Positions 52,170 to 63,582 are shown, counted from the stretch's first letter. The stretch is 64,000 nucleotides of DNA from Rhodocyclaceae bacterium (GCA_008080565.1 VIKE01000011.1:1-64000), one strand, 5' to 3'. The notes: generated from the sequence alone by a model not told the origin. Numbers and translations: made by a program.

Positions 52170-53683
52170 TTAGTGACCGCTGGCGCCGGAAGCACCCAGA
52201 CCGGTTTCCGAACGCAGTTGCTGCGACGGATACAGGGCACGTTCCTTTTGGGCCTGAGCGGAGTTGTCCAGAATGGACACCAGCCAGATCGTGAAGAACG
52301 CAGCAGACATCGAGAAGATGGCAGCAGAGTTGTACGGGAACCAGGCCGAGCCCTTCGGGTTGCCCATGACGGCTTCCCAGACGCTGGCCGAGCCAACCGT
52401 CAGGATCACGGCAGAGGCCAGACCGACGAAGCCACCGACCACGGCACCACGGGTGGTGCAGTTCTTCCACAACACGGACATGAAGAGCACCGGGAAGTTG
52501 GAGGAGCAGGCGATGACGAAGGCCAGCATCACCATGTAGGCGACGTTTTCCTTTTCGAAGGCGATACCCAGAACCACAGCCAGAACGCCGAGGCAAACGG
52601 TGGTGATCTTGGAAACGCGCAGTTCGGCTTCGGACGAGCAGCCCTTGGCGAAGACGGAAGCGTACAGGTCATGCGACACGGCGGAAGCGCCGGACAGCGT
52701 CAGACCAGCCACAACAGCCAGGATGGTGGCGAAGGCCACGGCCGAGATGAAGCCGAGGAACAGGTCACCACCAACAGCCTTGGCCAGATGCACAGCAGCC
52801 ATGTTGCCGCCGCCCTTCAGACCCTTGGCCAGTTCGCCGCCGACGTAGAAGTCGCCCGGATTCTGGATCAGGTTGGTGATGGCGCCGAAACCGATGATGA
52901 AAGTCAGGATGTAGAAGTAACCGATCCAGGTGGTTGCCCAGGCAACCGACTTGCGGGCTTCCTTGGCATTCGGCACGGTGAAGAAGCGCATCAGGATGTG
53001 CGGTAAACAGTGCTTCCGGCGAGAAGCCGAATTGCAGCAGAACCGAGACAGCCATGAAGGTGGCACCGCCGAGGAGCATACAGGCCTTGATGATCTGCAC
53101 CCAGGTGGTGGCAGTCATGCCGCCGAACAGCACGTACATCATCATCACGGAACCAACCAGGATTTCAGCGTAGAGGTATTCCATGCCGAAGAGCACCTTG
53201 ATCAGCTGACCGGCACCGACCATCTGCGCAATCATGTAGAAGGCGACGATAACCAGGGAAGCGGAAGCAGCAAAGATGCGGACCGGGGTCTGGGCGAAAC
53301 GGTAGGAAGCCACGTCAGCGAACGTGAACTTGCCAAGGTTGCGCAGACGCTCAGCCATCAGGAAGGTGATGACAGGCCAGCCGACCAGCCAACCGATCGA
53401 GAAGATCAGGCCGTCGAAGCCGTTGGCGAACACGAGACCGGAAATACCCAGGAAGGACGCGGCGGACATGTAGTCGCCGGCGATTGCCAGGCCGTTCTGG
53501 AAGCCGGTGATGCCGCCACCGCCGGTGTAGAAGTCAGCCGCCGACGAAGATGGCGAACATGACGATGGCCGTCCAGTTGGTGGCCTGCTTGGCGGTCTGA
53601 CCGAGGTCGGCACCGGCAGCAACAGCGCCACCAGCAACAGCCAGGGCGAGAAGGCCAGCGAGAATTTGAGTAAATTTATTCAT
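52170..53683 (-). pseudogene. actP: Cation/acetate symporter ActP, disrupted by two frame-breaking deletions
   Basis: Three segments of a sodium:solute symporter lie in different frames. Start [20 protein letters not shown] (ATG 53683) runs to [14 protein letters not shown] then TGA (about 53535). The next frame resumes at [20 protein letters not shown] and runs to FGFSPEALF (about 53015). A third frame resumes at [20 protein letters not shown] and runs to the stop at 52170. In homologues as I know them, about 20 residues are expected between IFV and SADFYT, and several tens between EALF and LPHILM, so both joints are deletions, not single-base errors. Everything else, including [13 protein letters not shown] and [12 protein letters not shown], is well conserved. 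Either a recent pseudogene or assembly loss. DUF485 partner gene upstream. Confidence 0.85.
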
Positions 53684-53684
53684 C

Positions 53685-53993
53685 TTACTTCTGTGCCTCC
53701 TTGATGAGGGCTTCGTTGATCGCGTCGAACTCGGTGTTGGCGCGGCGAACGTAGATCCAGGTCAGGACGATGGTGAAGACGATAACGGCAACGCCGATCG
53801 GCACCCCGATACTCATCGTGTAACCCTCACCGATCTTCTGGGCGAGGAATTCCTTGTTGAAAGCGACCAGCAGGATGAAGCCGTAGTAAGCGGCGGCACT
53901 GACAATAGCCATGATGATGGAGTAAGTGCTGCGCATGGCAACAAACTCCAGAAATTTCGGATTTGCTGTAATCCGATCAAGTACGTCTTGCAT
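53685..53993 (-). CDS. yjcH: DUF485 membrane protein (YjcH-like), ActP partner
   Basis: 102 residues with two membrane helices (YSIIMAIVSAAAYYGFILLVAF and IGVPIGVAVIVFTIVLTWIYV) and the DUF485 pattern NPKFLEFVAMRSTYS near the N-terminus. This family is routinely encoded immediately upstream of ActP-type symporters and is thought to assist them. Its stop is one base from the actP ATG (TAAGATG). The predicted TctD operator lies 64-81 bp upstream of its start. Confidence 0.9.
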   Translation of the reverse strand: MQDVLDRITANPKFLEFVAMRSTYSIIMAIVSAAAYYGFILLVAFNKEFLAQKIGEGYTMSIGVPIGVAVIVFTIVLTWIYVRRANTEFDAINEALIKEAQK

Positions 53994-54056
53994 TGATTTG
54001 CTCCTCAGATTTTGTTTATAGAGGCATTGCTGCGGATCGTAATTTAGGCGCAGCGT

Positions 54057-54074
54057 CTTACAGCTAACTTACAG
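54057..54074 (+). promoter_or_regulatory. Predicted TctD operator upstream of the DUF485-actP operon
   Basis: CTTACAG-CTAA-CTTACAG: two identical half-sites exactly 11 bp apart. It matches the tctD upstream site in 13 of the 14 half-site positions, apart from the final two bases of one half-site. It lies in the 205-bp gap between the convergent end of groEL and the operon start. Confidence 0.68.
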
Positions 54075-54143
54075 ACCGTTACAAAACCCATAGCGCAGAT
54101 CAAAGCAATTTCAGACAAAAGCTCAGGCTGAGCCCGAAAAGCA

Positions 54144-54170
54144 AAAAGCCCCGCACAAGGCGGGGCTTTT
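54144..54170 (-). terminator. Intrinsic terminator of groESL
   Basis: AAAAGCCCCGC-ACAAG-GCGGGGCTTTT, an 11-bp stem with U-tract, 30 bp after the groEL stop. Confidence 0.9.
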
Positions 54171-54199
54171 CAAAGCGGTGACGCTTGCTTGGCGGGAGA

Positions 54200-55852
<1,653 letters not shown>

Positions 55853-55862
55853 TTAATAGCTC

Positions 55863-55897
55863 CTGAAATTTGATCAATTTTCCGGTTGACCGTGGGA
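55863..55897 (+). repeat. Interspersed repeat copy 14 (between groES and groEL)
   Basis: Reads CTGAAATTTGATCAA then TTTTCCGGTTGACCGTGGGA. Forward orientation with a shortened T-tract. The next bases (TCAACCG at 55898-55904) can pair with CGGTTGA inside the repeat, so in the antisense-read groESL mRNA it forms a 7-bp hairpin just upstream of the groEL ribosome site. Confidence 0.78.
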
Positions 55898-55925
55898 TCA
55901 ACCGTCATTTCGAGACGGGCAGAAA

Positions 55926-56216
55926 TTACTTCTGCAGAACGCCCATGATGTCTTCTTCACGCATGACCAGGACTTCCTGACCATCGACCTTGACGCCCTG
56001 GCCGGCATACTTGCCGAACAGCACGCGGTCGCCAACCTTGACGTCCAGAGCGATCTGCTTGCCGTTGTCGTCACGCTTGCCCGGGCCGACGGCCAGAACT
56101 TCGCCCTGATCCGGCTTTTCGCCAGCGGAATCGGGAATGACGATGCCGGAAGCGGTGGTGCGCTCGGCTTCAACGCGTTTGACGATCACTCGGTCGTGCA
56201 AAGGACGGATATTCAT
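55926..56216 (-). CDS. groES: Co-chaperonin GroES
   Basis: 96 residues beginning [20 protein letters not shown]. The mobile loop [21 protein letters not shown] is intact, as is [21 protein letters not shown]. It caps GroEL. It is the first gene of the operon, with the CIRCE operator about 90 bp upstream. Confidence 0.99.
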   Translation of the reverse strand: MNIRPLHDRVIVKRVEAERTTASGIVIPDSAGEKPDQGEVLAVGPGKRDDNGKQIALDVKVGDRVLFGKYAGQGVKVDGQEVLVMREEDIMGVLQK

Positions 56217-56304
56217 AAATCTGACTCCTGAAATTGAATTGCAACACACGGAAAATTGGCCGACCACGCCTGAACGTGGATTCGGGACCGGAGCTGGCGG
56301 GTTA

Positions 56305-56331
56305 TTAGCACTCGTCTCCGGTGAGTGCTAA
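56305..56331 (-). promoter_or_regulatory. CIRCE operator (HrcA binding site)
   Basis: TTAGCACTC-N9-GAGTGCTAA, a perfect match to the consensus. It lies upstream of groES, so groESL should be repressed by HrcA and induced by heat. The 228 bp from here to the chemoreceptor gene contain only AT-rich promoter-like DNA. Confidence 0.97.
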
Positions 56332-56559
56332 TAATAGGGGCGGGGAACCGCTATTTCAAGGGTGGTGTCTGTTTTTTTTGTACAGAGCCGCACCGTCCCC
56401 ACCACTCGGTTGCCAGCAATTTCGTTGCCGACAGTCCGGATTCAGTCAACAGGGGGCTCACGACATATGCCTTTGGTAATAAAATACTGGGCGCCGTCAT
56501 AGGTTTTTGGTATTTTTACAACAACAAACAAAAAGCAATACCCCCAACAAGGCAGAACA

Positions 56560-58644
56560 GTGAAAAACAACCAACCAGTTACCCAAAGAGAAGTCCCCTT
56601 TCCGCCGAACTGTTATCTGGTCTCAAAAACTGACTTGAAGGGCAGCATCACGTATGCCAACGACGCCTTTGTCGAAATCAGCGGTTTTAGCCGCGCCGAA
56701 CTGATCGGCAGCAGCCACAACATCGTCCGCCACCCGGACATGCCGATGGCTGCCTTTGCCGATCTCTGGCAAACAGTCAAGGCCGGCCTGCCGTGGCGGG
56801 GCGCAGTCAAGAATCGTTGCCGGAATGGCGACTATTACTGGGTTGAGGCCTTCGTCGTTCCGCTCAAGAAAAATGGCGAAATCACCGGCTTCATGTCGGT
56901 GCGCACCCCGCTGACGGCGGACAAGAAGGCCGCTGCCGAAGCACTTTACCGAGCCACCGGCACGGCCGGCAAATTGCCGGTGTCGACCAGGCGCAGCATC
57001 CAGCTGGCCCCTCGCCTGTGGGCCGCGATGGGCGTACTGGTCGCCTTGATGGGCCTGATCGGCTTCTTTGGCCTGCGCAGCCTGGCGGGGACAGATCAGG
57101 CGCTGAATGCGATGTACCGCGACAATCTGTTGCCATCCAACACAGTCAATCGCATGACCTTCCTGCTCGCTGACAACCGCTCGCAGATCATGCTTGCCTT
57201 GCAGCACGAAGCGACGAATCCCTTTGCCAAAATGCACGATCACCCGCTCGATCTGCATATCAACGCGACCCTGAAAAATCGTGAGGAAATCAACGGCCTG
57301 CTCGATGTCTTGAAGAAGCAGACGCTGACCGACACCCAGAAAGTCCTGCTCGACAAGTTTGGCGAAAGCCGCGAGAAATACTCGAAAGAGGGTGTCAACG
57401 CGGCACGCAGCCTGCTGGCCGAAAGTAAATTCCATGAAGCCAACGTGGTCCTGCTGACCCGGATCAACCCGCTATACGCCGAGTTACGGCAAAACGCCGA
57501 AGCCTTGATTCAGCAATTGAGCAGCGATGCCGAAGCGCGCTACATCGCGGCTGAAACGGAATATGCCTCGGTCCGCAACATGAGCATCGGGCTGATCGTC
57601 TTTGCCCTGCTCATCACGCTGATCGGTGGCGGCCTGCTGGTCCGTTCCATCATCGCGCCACTGCGCAAGGCCAACACGCACTTCGAGCGGATCAGCGACG
57701 GCAAGCTGACCGACGAAATCGACATTTCCGGCCGCGACGAAATGGGCGTCCTGCTCTGCAACCTCGGCGTCATGCAAGGCACCATCAAGGCCATGCTCGA
57801 TGAAATCAGCACGGCGGCAAGAAGTATCGACCGGCGCAGCAACCAGCTTGAGCAGCAGATGAGCCAGGTCTCGGCACAGTCCGTGCAGCAGCAAGCCAGC
57901 GTCGAAGGCGTGGCAGCGGCCACCGAGGAGTTCAGCCAGTCGGTGCAGGAAGTCGCAGCCAATGCCGAGGAAACCGCGTCGGCTGCCCGCGATTCGCAGA
58001 ATCAGGTCAAGCTCAGCAACACCAACATCAGCCAGAGCATGGCGGCAACAACCCGCGTCGTCGAGGCTGTCACGGCATCCAACGCCACGATCGACCAGCT
58101 CAACCAGTCGATCGCCAAGATTGGCGACATCACCCGCGTCATTGCCGACATCGCCAGCCAGACCAACCTGCTCGCCCTCAATGCCGCGATCGAAGCGGCC
58201 CGGGCCGGCGAACAGGGCCGCGGCTTTGCCGTCGTTGCCGACGAGGTACGCAAGCTGGCCGAACGGACGACAACCTCGACGGCCGACATCAACAACACGG
58301 TCAACGAAATCCAGTCGGTCACCGCCCAGGCCGTGGCCAGCATGGATCTGGCCGCCAAGGAGGTGGAAACCGGCATTGGCATGCTGCGCGAGAGCGTCGC
58401 CGGCCTCGAAGGCATCACCAACTCGTCGAGCCAGGTTTCGCTGATGGCCAGCCAGATATCCGATGCCGCTCGCCAGCAAGGCGTTGCCAGCGAGGAAGTG
58501 GCCGGCAGCATGCAGCAGATCACCGACCTGATCGAGCAGAACACGCAGTCGGCCCAGAGCGCCAAGTCGATCGCCGAAGAACTGCTCAGCACCTCGCACC
58601 AGCTCGAAGTGCTGATCTCTTCCTTCGAGCTATATCGGCGCTGA
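56560..58644 (+). CDS. Aerotaxis-type methyl-accepting chemotaxis protein (PAS sensor)
   Basis: 694 residues starting at GTG. An N-terminal PAS domain of the Aer kind ([49 protein letters not shown]) senses redox in the cytoplasm. TM1 ([20 protein letters not shown]), a periplasmic four-helix region (about 175-345), TM2 ([21 protein letters not shown]) and HAMP follow. The signalling domain has the hairpin [43 protein letters not shown]. It ends without the NWETF tether. A terminator follows 24 bp later. Combining PAS and periplasmic modules suggests two inputs. Confidence 0.93.
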   Translation: MKNNQPVTQREVPFPPNCYLVSKTDLKGSITYANDAFVEISGFSRAELIGSSHNIVRHPDMPMAAFADLWQTVKAGLPWRGAVKNRCRNGDYYWVEAFVVPLKKNGEITGFMSVRTPLTADKKAAAEALYRATGTAGKLPVSTRRSIQLAPRLWAAMGVLVALMGLIGFFGLRSLAGTDQALNAMYRDNLLPSNTVNRMTFLLADNRSQIMLALQHEATNPFAKMHDHPLDLHINATLKNREEINGLLDVLKKQTLTDTQKVLLDKFGESREKYSKEGVNAARSLLAESKFHEANVVLLTRINPLYAELRQNAEALIQQLSSDAEARYIAAETEYASVRNMSIGLIVFALLITLIGGGLLVRSIIAPLRKANTHFERISDGKLTDEIDISGRDEMGVLLCNLGVMQGTIKAMLDEISTAARSIDRRSNQLEQQMSQVSAQSVQQQASVEGVAAATEEFSQSVQEVAANAEETASAARDSQNQVKLSNTNISQSMAATTRVVEAVTASNATIDQLNQSIAKIGDITRVIADIASQTNLLALNAAIEAARAGEQGRGFAVVADEVRKLAERTTTSTADINNTVNEIQSVTAQAVASMDLAAKEVETGIGMLRESVAGLEGITNSSSQVSLMASQISDAARQQGVASEEVAGSMQQITDLIEQNTQSAQSAKSIAEELLSTSHQLEVLISSFELYRR

Positions 58645-58668
58645 CCGGCTACTCGCAACGACTACAAT

Positions 58669-58692
58669 GGGGGCTTTCGAGCCCCCTTTTTT
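58669..58692 (+). terminator. Intrinsic terminator after the chemoreceptor gene
   Basis: GGGGGCT-TTCG-AGCCCCC followed by TTTTTT; stable UUCG-type loop. It ends 4 bp before the dacB start codon, so dacB needs its own promoter or read-through. Confidence 0.92.
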
Positions 58693-58696
58693 CGCC

Positions 58697-60181
58697 ATGA
58701 CTCTGCCCCAGCCCAGCCCGGCGCCACACCCGACCGCCTGTCGCAAGCTGCGCCAAGCCTTTGGTTTACTCGCGCTGCTAACGGCGGCCGGGCTGGCCAG
58801 CGCCGACCTGCCGCCAACCGTGTTGCAGGCCCTGAAAGCAGCGCAGATTCCGGCCGCCAGCGTCGCCGTCGTCGTCCAGCCAGTCGACGCCGGCGCGCCG
58901 CTGGTTGCCCACAACGCCAGCCGCGCGATGAACCCGGCTTCGGTCATGAAGCTGGTCACCACCTACGCTGCCCTCGACCTGCTTGGCCCGGCCTACACGT
59001 GGAAAACCACGGCGTGGACCGAGACTTCCACGGTCGACGGGAGTTTGAGCGGAAATTTGTACATCCGCGGCAGCGGCGACCCGCGCTTCGCCATCGAACA
59101 TCTGACCGCCCTGCTTCGCCAGATTCAGGTCCGCGGCATCCGCCGGATCGACGGCGATATCGTCCTCGACCGCAGCGTTTTCAACATTCCGGCCATTGAC
59201 CCGGGCGCCTTCGACGACAAGCCGATGCGGCCCTACAACGTCGGGCCGGACGGTTTTCTGCTCAATTTCCGCGCCCTGCGCTTCACGCTGCAACCGGACA
59301 ACGGCAAGCCGCGCATCCTCATGGAAACGCCGAGCGAGGGCCTGCGCGTCGACAACCAGTTGCGTGCCAGCAACAACGAATGCGGCAGCAACTGGAAGGA
59401 CTTCATCAACGTTCGGCTGATTCCCGAAAACAACGGCAATCGGCTCGAATTCACCGGCAGCTACGCCGCGCTCTGTGGCGAAAAGCCGCTCAGCCTGTCG
59501 CCCCTGCCGGCCGAAGCCCAGACCAGCGGCCTGATCCGCGCCCTGTGGAAGGAACTCGGCGGCACCTTGAACGGCCAGGTCCGCGCCGGCAGCGTGCCGG
59601 TCGGCGCCAGGCTGCTCACCCAGCACGAATCGGCGCCGCTGGCCGACGCCGTGCGCGACATCAACAAGTTCAGCAACAACGTCATGGCCCGCCAGGTCTT
59701 CCTGACCATCGGCAACGATTCTGCGCCAGCCACCGCCGAACGCGCCCGCCAGCGCATCACCGACTGGCTGGCTGGCCGCAATCTGCGTTTTGGCGAACTG
59801 GTTCTCGACAACGGTTCCGGCCTGTCGCGCCTCGAGCGGATCAGCGCCGACAGCCTCAACCGACTGCTGCTCGACGCCTGGAAAAGCCCGGTCATGCCCG
59901 AATTCGTCTCCAGCATGCCGATTGTCGGCATCGACGGCACGATGAAAAAACGTCTCAACGGCTCCGACGCCACCGGCCGCGCCCACATCAAGACCGGCAC
60001 GCTCGATGGCGTCAAGACCGCCGCCGGCTATGCCCTCGACGGCCAGGGCCGGCGCCATGCCGTCACCTTCCTGATCAACCATCCGCGCGCCCAAGGCGGC
60101 AGCGCGGCCATCGACGCCCTGCTCGTCTGGGTCGCCCAACGGCGCATTGGCGAGAAAGTGCCAGTCCTTGAAAATGAGTGA
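58697..60181 (+). CDS. dacB: D-alanyl-D-alanine carboxypeptidase/endopeptidase (PBP4 family)
   Basis: 494 residues from ATG 58697. A signal peptide (FGLLALLTAAGLASA) leads into an S13 peptidase with catalytic Ser82-x-x-Lys85 (MNPASVMKLVTTYAALDLLG), the second motif SNN (INKFSNNVMARQ) and KTG (AHIKTGTLDGVKTAAGYALD). It is periplasmic and trims or cleaves peptidoglycan cross-links. The start follows a terminator with no clear ribosome site; ATG 58667 is in frame but inside the terminator. A degenerate repeat-like sequence is at 59024-59060. The stop overlaps the next gene by 8 bp. Confidence 0.94.
   Translation: MTLPQPSPAPHPTACRKLRQAFGLLALLTAAGLASADLPPTVLQALKAAQIPAASVAVVVQPVDAGAPLVAHNASRAMNPASVMKLVTTYAALDLLGPAYTWKTTAWTETSTVDGSLSGNLYIRGSGDPRFAIEHLTALLRQIQVRGIRRIDGDIVLDRSVFNIPAIDPGAFDDKPMRPYNVGPDGFLLNFRALRFTLQPDNGKPRILMETPSEGLRVDNQLRASNNECGSNWKDFINVRLIPENNGNRLEFTGSYAALCGEKPLSLSPLPAEAQTSGLIRALWKELGGTLNGQVRAGSVPVGARLLTQHESAPLADAVRDINKFSNNVMARQVFLTIGNDSAPATAERARQRITDWLAGRNLRFGELVLDNGSGLSRLERISADSLNRLLLDAWKSPVMPEFVSSMPIVGIDGTMKKRLNGSDATGRAHIKTGTLDGVKTAAGYALDGQGRRHAVTFLINHPRAQGGSAAIDALLVWVAQRRIGEKVPVLENE
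59024..59060 (-). repeat. Possible interspersed repeat copy 15 (in dacB, degenerate)
   Basis: Reads TTCCACGGTCGACGGGAGTT then TGAGCGGAAATTTGTAC. The first 16 bases match well (as in the tamA copy, GGTCGACGGGA) and the rest poorly. The encoded STVDGSLSGNLYIRG fits normal PBP4 sequence (DGxLxGxLYIRG), so chance similarity is possible. Confidence 0.35.
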
Positions 60182-60875
60182 GCGCCCACCTTTTCCGGGC
60201 GAGGCGCTGGCCGAGGCTGGCCTCAACCGGCAATTCGTCTTCGATCTGAACGAGCTACCCGAGGCGACGCGCAAGACGCTGGGCGACACCACCGGCTACC
60301 GCCAGCTCATCCTGCTCGGCCACGCTGGCGGACGGCTTTGGGAATGCGTGCAGGCCAGCGGCATAGCCAGCCAACATCCGATCGACGACTACACCGTGTG
60401 CACCGTTGAAGCGTGGCTGGTCGAACATCTGCCCGGCCGGGCTTACCGCATCGTTTATCCGGGCCAGCAGCCGGTCGGTCTGCAGGCCCTCGGCAAGCTG
60501 GCCGGCTGGCACCACACTTCGCCCTTCATGATCGGCATCGACGCCGAGTGGGGTAGCTGGTACGCCTACCGGGCGGCCGTGCTGATCGATTTTCAATTTT
60601 CGGCCTTTTTCCCGGTTGACCGTGGGAACCCGTGCCTCGACTGCCGGTCGACGCCTTGCATCACGGCCTGCCCGGCCGACGCGCTGGCCGGCCGCCAGTT
60701 CAACCTGCAAGCCTGCAGCGGCTACCGCCTGCAGACAGAATCACCGTGCGCCGAAGGCTGCCTGGCCCGCCAGGCCTGCCCGGTCGGCGCCGAACATCGC
60801 TACGAGGCGACCCAGATCGCCCACAGTTACCGCCGGTCGCTGGCCATGCTCCGGCAACACCTCGACAAACCCTGA
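60174..60875 (+). CDS. 4Fe-4S-type cysteine-rich protein (epoxyqueuosine reductase-like C-terminal part), with repeat-derived insert
   Basis: 233 residues from ATG 60174, overlapping dacB. The N-terminal half is a soluble domain (LILLGHAGGRLWECVQASG). The C-terminal part has a ferredoxin-like cysteine pattern CLDCRSTPCITACPADAL and later CAEGCLARQACPVGAEH, reminiscent of QueG-like and other Fe-S oxidoreductases; the exact function is unknown. Just before the first cysteine, FQFSAFFPVDRGN is encoded by a full interspersed repeat copy (60590-60628), so repeat DNA has become part of this protein. Confidence 0.7.
   Translation: MSERPPFPGEALAEAGLNRQFVFDLNELPEATRKTLGDTTGYRQLILLGHAGGRLWECVQASGIASQHPIDDYTVCTVEAWLVEHLPGRAYRIVYPGQQPVGLQALGKLAGWHHTSPFMIGIDAEWGSWYAYRAAVLIDFQFSAFFPVDRGNPCLDCRSTPCITACPADALAGRQFNLQACSGYRLQTESPCAEGCLARQACPVGAEHRYEATQIAHSYRRSLAMLRQHLDKP
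60590..60628 (+). repeat. Interspersed repeat copy 16 (in the Fe-S protein gene)
   Basis: Reads TTTTCAATTTTCGGCC then TTTTTCCCGGTTGACCGTGG, then GAA. Full-length forward copy translated in frame as FQFSAFFPVDRG. Confidence 0.86.
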
Positions 60876-60895
60876 CCACCCCACTGGAAAACACC

Positions 60896-61348
60896 ATGCG
60901 CTCGATACTTCTCTTTCTGCACCTCGCCGGCGTCATCATCTGGATCGGCGGCATGTTCTTCGCCCATTTCTGCCTGCGCCCGGTGGCTGCCGAACAACTT
61001 CAGCCCCCGCAGCGGCTGCCGCTGCTGGCCGGCGTCCTTGGTCGCTTCTTCAGGATCGTTGCAGTTGCGATTGCCCTGATCCTGCTCTCCGGCATCGCGC
61101 GCATGCTCAACGTCGGCTTTGCCAACGCGCCGCTGCACTGGCACGTCATGCTGAGCAGCGGCCTGGTCATGACCATCATTTTCGTCGACATCGCGCTGCG
61201 CCATTTCGCCAGGCTGCAGGCCGGTGTGGCAGCTCAGGACTGGCCGGCGGCCGGGGCGGCGATGAACACCATCCGCCAGCGGGTGGCACTCAATCTGGGG
61301 CTGGGCGTACTGACCGTGGCCATCGCCTGTTTCGGGGTCGGATTCTGA
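60896..61348 (+). CDS. CopD-like four-helix membrane protein
   Basis: 150 residues with four membrane helices: LLFLHLAGVIIWIGGMFFAH, IVAVAIALILLSGIARML, HVMLSSGLVMTIIFVDIALRHF and VALNLGLGVLTVAIACFGVGF. His residues in helix 1 (FLHLAG and FFAHF) and helix 3 are typical of CopD-superfamily or b-type heme-binding membrane proteins. Role unknown. It lies 20 bp after the Fe-S gene, in the same direction, and is convergent with the next operon. Confidence 0.75.
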   Translation: MRSILLFLHLAGVIIWIGGMFFAHFCLRPVAAEQLQPPQRLPLLAGVLGRFFRIVAVAIALILLSGIARMLNVGFANAPLHWHVMLSSGLVMTIIFVDIALRHFARLQAGVAAQDWPAAGAAMNTIRQRVALNLGLGVLTVAIACFGVGF

Positions 61349-61351
61349 GTC

Positions 61352-61759
61352 TTAGTTGTCGATGGCTTTGACGCCAAACAGCGCAATCCAGCCGCGCACA
61401 ACGCGATAGGCCACCCACAGGCCGAGAATGGCGATCAATATCCAGGCGAGCGGAATGCCGATGATGGTAATGACCAGCAGGCCGTAGAAAACCAGCCCGA
61501 GGAAGGTGAACCAGAAGGTGCGGATCTGCCAGCGGAAATGGCTTTCGAGCCAGGTGCCGTTGACCTCGCTGCGTTTGAGGTAATTGAGGAACACCGCGCA
61601 CAAAGAGGGCAGGCCAAAGACGAAGCCGCCGGCGACGGTGGCCGCCGACGTGATGCCAATAAACACGGCGATGGCGTGCAGGCCGTAGATGAAATGGGTG
61701 AGCTGGACGAGCGAAGGGCGGACGCCGTGCAGGTCTGGGGCGGGAACGGGGTCATTCAT
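61352..61759 (-). CDS. Small multi-helix membrane protein (COG3671-like)
   Basis: 135 residues from ATG 61759 (GGAGG upstream), four hydrophobic segments (LHAIAVFIGITSAATVAGGF, SLCAVFLNYL, FWFTFLGLVFYGLLVITIIG, PLAWILIAILGLWVAYRVV) with the family pattern VNGTWLESHFRWQIRTFWF. Function unknown. Its ATG overlaps the stop of the acetyltransferase gene (ATGA), so it is the last gene of the cytochrome-ubiD operon. Confidence 0.82.
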   Translation of the reverse strand: MNDPVPAPDLHGVRPSLVQLTHFIYGLHAIAVFIGITSAATVAGGFVFGLPSLCAVFLNYLKRSEVNGTWLESHFRWQIRTFWFTFLGLVFYGLLVITIIGIPLAWILIAILGLWVAYRVVRGWIALFGVKAIDN

Positions 61760-62253
61760 GGGGCCACCTCCGGAAGGATTTTCTGCATGAGCAGCGCGTT
61801 GCCGGCTGCCGGGTCGAGGACATACGGCGCGTAGCCGGCCTGTTGGTAGGAGGCCATCGCCCGCGTATTGTTGGACAGCACTTCGAGCGTCAGCTTGCAA
61901 CAGCCGAGCTGGCGGGCGCGTTCTTCGGCCCAGGCCAGCAGGGCCTGACCAATGCCCTGGCCGCGCAGGCCATTGAGCACGACGATGTCGTGAACATTGA
62001 GCAGGGGCAGCGCAGCGAAGGTCGAAAAGCCGGCGAAGCAGTCGATCAGGCCGACCGCCTTGCCGTCGAGCCAGGCCAGCGCGCCGTGGAAACCCGGCAC
62101 CTCGCGGATGGTACGCACGAGATTGAGCTTGGCGTAGTCGGACAGGCCATCGCCGCCCCCCATCGGATCCTGCGCATAGTGGTCGAGCAGGCCGAGCCAG
62201 ATTTCAGCCTGAGCAAGATCGGACAAGTCGAGCGGAATGACTTTGACGGTCAT
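61756..62253 (-). CDS. GNAT-family N-acetyltransferase
   Basis: 165 residues from ATG 62253 ([17 protein letters not shown]). The acetyl-CoA-binding motif is [26 protein letters not shown]; then [24 protein letters not shown]. Substrate unknown. Its start overlaps the ubiD stop and its stop overlaps the next start, both as ATGA, so translation is coupled through the operon. Confidence 0.9.
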   Translation of the reverse strand: MTVKVIPLDLSDLAQAEIWLGLLDHYAQDPMGGGDGLSDYAKLNLVRTIREVPGFHGALAWLDGKAVGLIDCFAGFSTFAALPLLNVHDIVVLNGLRGQGIGQALLAWAEERARQLGCCKLTLEVLSNNTRAMASYQQAGYAPYVLDPAAGNALLMQKILPEVAP

Positions 62254-63582
62254 AGCCCGAGATCGCTCCACATGGCGTCGACCTTCTTCTTCACCCCGTC
62301 AAGCCCCATCTTGGAGCCGAGGCCGGCCACCGGCGAGGCAAAGTCGAGGTAATCGATCGGCGTGTTGTCGACCAGCGTCGTGTCGCGCGTCGCGTCCATG
62401 CGCGTCGTCATCGCCCAGACCACTTCCTTCCAGTCGCGGATGTCGATGTCGTCATCGACGACGATGATCGTCTTGGTGTACATGAACTGGCGCAGGAAGC
62501 TCCAGATACCGAACATGATGCGCTTGGCGTGGCCCGGGTAAGCCTTCTTGATGCTGACGATGGCCATCCGGTACGAGCAGCCTTCCGGCGGCAGGTAGAA
62601 ATCGACGATTTCCGGGTACTGCTTCTGGAGCAGCGGCACGAAGACTTCATTGAGCGCCACGCCCAAAACCGCCGGCTCGTCGGGCGGTTTGCCGGTGTAG
62701 GTGCTGTGGTAGATCGGGTTCTTGCGCATGGTCATGCGCTCGATGGTGAATACCGGGAACTCGGCCTGCTCGTTGTAGTAGCCGGTGTGGTCGCCGTATG
62801 GCCCTTCGAGGGCCGTTTCACCTGGATGGATGACGCCTTCGAGGACGATTTCGGCCGAAGCGGGCACTTGCAAAGCGCGAATCGGGAACCGGCGTCACGG
62901 CGCCGAGGATGGTCGCCGGATCGCAGCCCAAAACAACAGCGACCGGGAACGGTTGCCCCGGGTTGGCCAGTTGAAACTCGCGAAAATCCAGCGCCCCGCC
63001 ACGATGCGCCAGCCAGCGCATGATCACCTTGTTCGGGCCGAGCACCTGCTGGCGGTAGATGCCGAGATTCTGCCGGTTTTTGTGCGGCCCCTTGGTGACG
63101 ACCAGACCCCAGGTGATCAGCGGCGCCACGTCGCCCGGCCAGCAATGCTGGATCGGCAACTTCGCCAAATCAACGTCCTTGCCTTCCCAGACGATTTCCT
63201 GACAGGACGCCGACGACACCGTTTTCGGCGCCATGTTCATGACCTGCTTCAAGATCGGCAGCTTGTCCCAGGCATCCTTGAGGCCCTTGGGTGGCTCCGG
63301 TTCCTTGAGATAGGCGAGCAGTTTGCCGACTTCGCGCAGGGCCTGCACCGACTCCTCGCCCATGCCGAGCGCGACGCGTTTTGGCGTGCCGAACAGGTTG
63401 GCCAGCACGGGAATGGTATGACCCTTGGGCTTTTCGAACAGAATGGCCGGACCTTCGGCGCGCAGAACGCGGTCGCAGATTTCGGTCATTTCGAGGCGGG
63501 TATCGACCTCGACGCCGACGCGTTTGAGTTCGCCGGTCTTTTCCAGTTGCGACATGAAGTCGCGCAAGTCGTGATATTTCAT
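62250..63582 (-). pseudogene. ubiD: UbiD-family decarboxylase (3-octaprenyl-4-hydroxybenzoate decarboxylase), with a frame-breaking and an in-frame deletion
   Basis: The first part (ATG 63582, [20 protein letters not shown]) runs to AVTPVPDS; the second frame begins at [20 protein letters not shown] and runs to the stop at 62250. UbiD homologues have about 22-25 residues between PVPD and LQVPASAE (the SEYAFAGLLRG stretch), so about 70 bp are missing at around 62880-62890 and the frame is lost. A second gap: GSKMGLDG is followed directly by VKKKVDAMW, where homologues have about 20 further residues including KWPGE. The total of 1333 bp compares with about 1470. The rest is highly conserved. 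If real, the prFMN-dependent decarboxylase would be dead. Confidence 0.85.
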
